From assembly GCA_964579765.1 (NCBI GenBank), contig CAZOIK010000222.1, positions 1 through 27,918 of the forward strand: a stretch of 27,918 nt of DNA. Reading direction: 5' to 3'. Source of the stretch: DATNBT01 sp964579765. Lineage in GTDB: Bacteria; Acidobacteriota; Vicinamibacteria; Vicinamibacterales; CAVVIG01. The translations under genes were made by a program, and so were the position numbers. Below, in pieces: positions 23,752 to 27,918 of the stretch. How positions within the stretch are numbered: the stretch's first letter is position 1; each line of letters begins with the position of its first letter. A model generated the notes under the pieces. The model saw only the letters and a program-made list of their open reading frames with translations. It searched no databases and was not told the DNA's origin.

Positions 23752-24861
23752 ATGATCACCGGCATCGACTTCAGCACGCTGACGTTCGGCAACGCGCTGT
23801 ACCTGTGGCTGCTCGTCGTCCCCGCCGTGCTCTTCGTGCTCTGGATCGTCCAGGTGGTACGCCGGCGCAAGGACGCGCAACTGTACCAGCAGACGCGCGT
23901 CCTGCCGATGCGCGAGCACTACAGCTGGTCTGGTGACCTCGCGTTCTGGCTCGCGCTGATCGTCGCGGCGGCGTTCACAATCGTCGCGCTCGCACGTCCG
24001 CAGGCGCGCGTGACCATCGTGCGCAAGGCGGGGGCGGACATCGTCATCCTGCAGGACGGATCCGCCTCGATGTACGTGAAGGACGTGAAGCCCGATCGGT
24101 GGCGCCGATCGATTCAGTTCCTGCGCGCCTTTGCCGACGCGCTCAGCTGGAAGGGCGACCGCGTCGCGCTCGCGATTTTCGCGCACACGGCCGCGCCGCA
24201 GGTGCGGTTGACGAAGGACCCGAACTCGTTCTTTTTCTTCCTCGATCACCTGAGCGACCATTCGCCATTCCGGCTCGAAGACACGCCGACCTGGGACACG
24301 AACATCGAAACCGGCATCGAGTGGGGCGTGAAGCTCGCCCAGAAAGACGCCGAGCTGTTCGGCAAGTCGAAGAACCCGAAGGGCTTCGTCGTGATCACCG
24401 ACGGCCAGGCCTGGACGGGGGACGTCGCCGTCGCGCTCGCCGAAGCGCGACGCCGCAACATCCCGGTCAACGTCGTCGGCGTCGGCACGGTCGGCGGTGG
24501 CATGATTCCGGAGCCGCCGCGCGCGGACGGCACCATTCCGCCGCCGACGGTCCACGCGATTCTCGACCGCGAGTCGCTGCGTCAGATCGCGGCGGCGGGC
24601 GGCGGCGAGTACTTCGAGATCGGCCACGAGCCGGATCGTGAGGTCGCCTTCCAGATCATCGAGAGCGTCCGGCGGCGTGCACCCGCCCAGGTCGAGGCCG
24701 AAGCAGAAGTGAGCCGCGAAGATCTGTACTGGGAGTTCCTCTTCTTTGCAGGCGTCGTGCTCTGTCTCGGCACGTTCGTGCTCAAGGAACGGACCGAGCT
24801 CTGGTGGCAGGCCGCCGGCGCGGTCGTGGCCGTCCTGCTGATCACCAGCGCACTGCGCTGA
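23752..24861 (+). CDS. VWA domain membrane protein (BatA-like), last gene of operon
   Basis: A 369-residue protein with the BatA layout: membrane segments at about 14-37 and 63-82, a VWA domain at about 94-290, and two C-terminal helices near 322-340 and 348-367. The metal site is DGSAS at residues 102-106; DTNIETGIEWG provides the Thr loop and VITDGQAW the acidic loop. A Pro-rich insert (GGGMIPEPPRADGTIPPPTVH) lies between strands, as in other Bat proteins. It is a paralogue of the other VWA gene in the same cluster, with both possibly forming hetero-oligomers with the MoxR ATPase. It ends convergent with the double-cupin gene, six bases away. Confidence 0.88.
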   Translation: MITGIDFSTLTFGNALYLWLLVVPAVLFVLWIVQVVRRRKDAQLYQQTRVLPMREHYSWSGDLAFWLALIVAAAFTIVALARPQARVTIVRKAGADIVILQDGSASMYVKDVKPDRWRRSIQFLRAFADALSWKGDRVALAIFAHTAAPQVRLTKDPNSFFFFLDHLSDHSPFRLEDTPTWDTNIETGIEWGVKLAQKDAELFGKSKNPKGFVVITDGQAWTGDVAVALAEARRRNIPVNVVGVGTVGGGMIPEPPRADGTIPPPTVHAILDRESLRQIAAAGGGEYFEIGHEPDREVAFQIIESVRRRAPAQVEAEAEVSREDLYWEFLFFAGVVLCLGTFVLKERTELWWQAAGAVVAVLLITSALR

Positions 24862-24867
24862 GCCGGC

Positions 24868-25914
24868 CTACACGAACGCGACGTCCGGGGCGATACGGTG
24901 TTCGGCGACGACGAGCGGACCCGGGCCGTCGTTGACCAGCGCGTAGCACGCGCCTGGCGCGATCAGAAAGAGATCGCCCGCGCGGGCGGGCAGGGACGGC
25001 GGATCCGGACGGCGAAGTTCGTCGGCGGTGCCGAGGCGCAGCGTGCCGGATCCACTCGCGACGTGCAGCGCCGTCGCGCGTTCCGGGTGAGCTGCTGTCG
25101 CGCTCGTCGAGCCCGCGTCGAGCCTGAAGAGCGAGGCCGAAAATCGGTCGTCGTCTCCAAACCTGGTTTCGATCCCGCCGCGAACGCGCGTTGACGCGAT
25201 CGCTTCGCGCGTCCAGCCCGAGACCCCGAACCTCACGCGGTGGGACGTCTCCGGCCAGACGATCGCTCGGAGACGAGTCTCCGAGAACTCCCGCGTGAAC
25301 TCTGCCGGAATGGGACGTCGTTCGTTCTGATCGTGAAGACGATCGACCATGTCGGTCGAGACGGTCGCGAACTCCGCGAGCACGCAGCCGAACACCGAAT
25401 GGACCACGTTGAGGCGATCGATGACGACGACGTCGCCTGGTTCGGGCACGAACCGGAAGCGCTCGTACCGATCGTCCCGCCCGCCGCGCAACCAGGCGAG
25501 AAACGCGTCGCGGTCGTACACGCGCCGCCACTCGTCGATGTCGCACAGAAAGACGAAGCCGCCTGGCAGGACGTCGAGGACGTAGAAGATCTCGGTCTTG
25601 TGGGTAACGTGCTGCTGGAAGCTGAAGCCCTCGCCAGGGCGCTGCAGAAAGACCGAGTAGCCGAGCGGGCTCGCCGCCTTCACCGCGTACGATTTGTACT
25701 TCAACAGGAAGCCGAGCTCCTGTTGAAACCGGGCGAGCGCGCGGATTCGATCGCCGCCCAACGAAGAGGACAGCTCATCCAACAGCACGCGCTTCAGCTC
25801 ACGCTCTGATTGCTCGAGTACGGCGATCGGCGAGTCGGCGCGCAGCGCGTCAACGAGCGGCGTCCATGGCGCCGGCGTATCGGCAATCACATCGCTGATT
25901 CTCGGTGATCGCAT
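24868..25914 (-). CDS. Double-cupin protein of unknown function
   Basis: A 348-residue protein with two cupin-like beta barrels. The first (about 85-185) has likely metal ligands H102, H105, E108 and H172, in QHVTHKTEIFYVL and PGDVVVIDRLNVVHSVFG. The second (about 225-345) keeps the fold pattern (GSGTLRLG, ARAGDLFLIAPGACYAL) but has lost most ligand residues. A helical segment at 20-75 precedes them. The region AEFATVSTDMVDRLHDQN after the first cupin recalls sugar-related cupin enzymes, but I would not assign one. No signal peptide. I chose ATG 25914, which lies inside a perfect palindrome; alternative upstream starts give a poor-looking extension. Divergent from a TonB-dependent receptor gene. 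Confidence 0.75.
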   Translation of the reverse strand: MRSPRISDVIADTPAPWTPLVDALRADSPIAVLEQSERELKRVLLDELSSSLGGDRIRALARFQQELGFLLKYKSYAVKAASPLGYSVFLQRPGEGFSFQQHVTHKTEIFYVLDVLPGGFVFLCDIDEWRRVYDRDAFLAWLRGGRDDRYERFRFVPEPGDVVVIDRLNVVHSVFGCVLAEFATVSTDMVDRLHDQNERRPIPAEFTREFSETRLRAIVWPETSHRVRFGVSGWTREAIASTRVRGGIETRFGDDDRFSASLFRLDAGSTSATAAHPERATALHVASGSGTLRLGTADELRRPDPPSLPARAGDLFLIAPGACYALVNDGPGPLVVAEHRIAPDVAFV

Positions 25915-25932
25915 TGATACAATCAATGCGAT
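25908..25932. promoter_or_regulatory. Perfect 11-3-11 palindrome, candidate operator
   Basis: ATCGCATTGAT-ACA-ATCAATGCGAT: every base pair of the 11-base arms matches. It covers the start codon of the double-cupin gene (25912-25914) and lies in the divergent gap before the TonB-dependent receptor gene at 25988. Its centre ATTGATACAAT is AT-rich. Site length and symmetry fit a dimeric repressor such as a GntR- or LacI-family protein; no such regulator is encoded in the window. Confidence 0.6.
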
Positions 25933-25987
25933 TCGTAAAGAAATCGCAGCGCATCGAACGTCACGGCGTTGTAGCATCGGCACACTG

Positions 25988-27918
25988 ATGGTTCTCCTCC
26001 GGTGGATCGCGATCGCGTCCATCATCCTCGGCTCTCCTGCGTTCGCGCTCGCGCAAAACACGAGCGGCGTTGTCGTCGATCAGACCGGACTTCCGCTGCC
26101 GGGCGTGCAGATCGAGGTGAAGGCCGGCGCCGACATCCTGGCGACGACCGTCTCAGGCGCCGACGGGACGTTCTCGTTTCCGACACCGCCGCCCGACGCG
26201 GTCGTCAGCGCGACGCTCGACGGCTTCGAAACGGCGCACGTGTCGCGGAATCGCGCCGCGCGGATCGTGCTCGAGCTCGCGCACGCAACCGAATCGACCA
26301 CGGTCGTCGCGTCGGCACTGACCTCGTCGGGAGCGGCGATGGAAACGCTCGGCAGCCGCATGACCGCGCAACTCGCACAGCGCCTGCCCGAAGCGCGTCC
26401 GCGGATTCTGCAGTCCCTGCCGCTGCTGCCGTCGGTCGTGCGTGGGCCCGACGGTCTGCTGCGCATCGGCGGCACGCGTCCGCACGAGTCGTCGCTGTGG
26501 ATTGACGGCTTCGACGTCACCGATCCGGTGACGCTGACCTCGGCGATCGATCTGCCGAACGAGAGCGTCAAGGGCATGGCCGTGCTGCGCGAACCGACGG
26601 CGGCGACTTTCAGCGGTGCGATTGGGTCGATTGCGTCGATCGAAACCGCGCCTGGCGGCGACAAGTTCACCGGTGGCGTGCAGGGATTCATTCCCCGTCC
26701 GCGCCTCAGCAACTACGGCCTCGGCCGGATCGAAGCCTTCTTCCCGCGCGCGTATGCGGGCGGGAGATGGCGCAAGCTCCACTACTTCGCCTCGACCGAG
26801 TTCAATTTCGAGCGCGTCCCCGTGCCTGGCGTCACCAACCAATCCGGCAGCCCGACGACCGGCGCCACCGGCACCTCGTCGTTTTTCCGCGTCGACATGG
26901 CGTTGTCGGACAAGCAGACGCTGACGCTCGAAGGCATTGTCGCGCCCGCGCGCACGACGATGGCGGGGCTGAGTCCGCTCATCGAAGCCGCTGCCGCGCC
27001 GGACATCCTCAACCGCGATCTGTTCGGCGGCGTCGTCGATCACATCGTACTGGGGCCGTCCACGCTGCTCACGCTCCGCGCGGGCGTCGGCGATCACCGC
27101 ACCGAGGTGCAGAGCAGCGGCACCGCGGACGCGATCTACGCGCCCGACGGCTGGCACCAGAACTTTTTCGCCGAAGTGCAGGACTCCGGGATCCGGCGAG
27201 CGGCCTCGGCGACCCTCGATCACAGCGGCGTGTCGTTGGCCGGCCCGCATACCCTGTCGCTGTCGGCGGACATCCGCGAGCGATCGATGTCGGGATCGAT
27301 TGAAACGCATCCGATCGACATTCGAGACGAACAGAACCGGCGAACGCGGCTCATCAGGACCTCACAGGTGCCGTCGCTCGCCGCGAGCGACGTCATCGGG
27401 GGCTTCGGCATGCGCGACCTCTGGCAGCCAGCGTCGCACCTCCAGGTCGATCTGGATCTTCGCGCGGATTTTCCGACGTTCGGATCGGCGGCGGTGTCGC
27501 CGCGGTTTGCGATGAGCTACGTGCTCGACGAGAAGACGAACACGATCATCAGGGGATCGGTCGGCCGGTTCGTCGGGCGCGTGCCCCTCGGCGCGATCGC
27601 GTTCGATCAGCTCGGGGCGCGCATCGACACGTCGTTCTTCCCGGACGGCTCCGTCCTGCGCCGGGCGTACCGGCCAACCCTCGGAGCGTTGAGCCTGCCT
27701 CACGCCGACATGCAGTCCATCGACGTCGAGCGACGGATTCTGCCGTCGCTCGAGCTCCAGGCGGCGGTCCGGCACCGCACGGGCTTTCAGCTGCCGACCG
27801 TTACCGTCTCGCCCACCGGCGGCGCGACGTCGCTCGCCAGCACCGGCACAAGCAGCTACAAGGAGTTCGCGATTTCACTGCGCCAGACGTGGCGCGCCGA
27901 CCGCGAGCTCTTCGTCAG
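25988..27918 (+). CDS. TonB-dependent receptor with carboxypeptidase-regulatory-like domain (3' end outside window)
   Basis: At least 643 residues are open to the window edge without a stop. A signal peptide spans residues 1-23 (cleavage after FALA, before QNTSG). Then comes a carboxypeptidase-regulatory-like (CarboxypepD_reg) domain at about 24-95, starting SGVVVDQTGLPLPGVQIEV and ending with DGFETAHVS. A plug domain follows at about 115-230 (IGGTRPHESSLWIDGFDVTDP, FSGAIGSIASIETAPGG), then beta strands of the outer-membrane barrel. This is the Oar-like receptor type that Acidobacteriota encode in large numbers, for uptake of glycans, peptides or siderophores. No N-terminal TonB box is obvious. 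The ATG is chosen as the start of the signal peptide; no clear ribosome site precedes it. Adjacent cupin may share its regulation. Confidence 0.87.
   Translation, partial: MVLLRWIAIASIILGSPAFALAQNTSGVVVDQTGLPLPGVQIEVKAGADILATTVSGADGTFSFPTPPPDAVVSATLDGFETAHVSRNRAARIVLELAHATESTTVVASALTSSGAAMETLGSRMTAQLAQRLPEARPRILQSLPLLPSVVRGPDGLLRIGGTRPHESSLWIDGFDVTDPVTLTSAIDLPNESVKGMAVLREPTAATFSGAIGSIASIETAPGGDKFTGGVQGFIPRPRLSNYGLGRIEAFFPRAYAGGRWRKLHYFASTEFNFERVPVPGVTNQSGSPTTGATGTSSFFRVDMALSDKQTLTLEGIVAPARTTMAGLSPLIEAAAAPDILNRDLFGGVVDHIVLGPSTLLTLRAGVGDHRTEVQSSGTADAIYAPDGWHQNFFAEVQDSGIRRAASATLDHSGVSLAGPHTLSLSADIRERSMSGSIETHPIDIRDEQNRRTRLIRTSQVPSLAASDVIGGFGMRDLWQPASHLQVDLDLRADFPTFGSAAVSPRFAMSYVLDEKTNTIIRGSVGRFVGRVPLGAIAFDQLGARIDTSFFPDGSVLRRAYRPTLGALSLPHADMQSIDVERRILPSLELQAAVRHRTGFQLPTVTVSPTGGATSLASTGTSSYKEFAISLRQTWRADRELFV

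Overview
The window is 27.9 kb of GC-rich DNA, densely coded on both strands, with no tRNA, rRNA, CRISPR array, integrase or transposase that I can see. Gene content suggests an aerobic Gram-negative of the Acidobacteriota, perhaps Vicinamibacteria. The clues are a carboxypeptidase-regulatory-like/TonB-dependent receptor with a signal peptide, a MoxR/DUF58/VWA operon, an A2-type cytochrome oxidase, and periplasmic arylsulfotransferase and peroxidase genes. This placement is inference; no marker gene proves it.

Left part (1-5.9 kb): the end of an aa3/caa3-type oxidase operon (subunits I, III, IV), then on the minus strand an oxidative-stress operon perR-katG with a 7-1-7 palindrome over its presumed promoter, and upstream of it a coupled pair of a DUF5996 protein and a UBP-type zinc finger. 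Middle (5.9-11.7 kb): a three-gene membrane operon led by a GT-C-like protein, an extradiol dioxygenase coupled to an aromatic-acid MFS transporter, a tiny membrane protein, an ArsC/Spx-like protein and an AraC-type regulator.

Next (11.8-18.6 kb): a secreted animal-type heme peroxidase convergent with an arylsulfotransferase, an MscL channel with a zinc ribbon tail, a core-MetE methyltransferase, and a fused 3-hydroxyacyl-CoA dehydrogenase/enoyl-CoA hydratase with the domain order opposite to FadB. A small Cys-tailed hypothetical follows. Right part (18.6-24.9 kb): a six-gene operon moxR - DUF58 - BatD-like - VWA - TPR-like - VWA, resembling Bat (aerotolerance) loci, in which two intergenic gaps hold REP-like palindromic elements sharing a 27-base unit. 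The window ends with a double-cupin gene and, divergent from it, a TonB-dependent receptor cut by the window edge; a perfect 11-3-11 palindrome sits on the cupin start codon.

The most notable signals are the REP-like units inside the Bat-like operon, the 25-base palindrome at 25908-25932, the perR-katG operon with its putative box, the MscL zinc ribbon, and the 23-base divergent promoter at 16191-16213.
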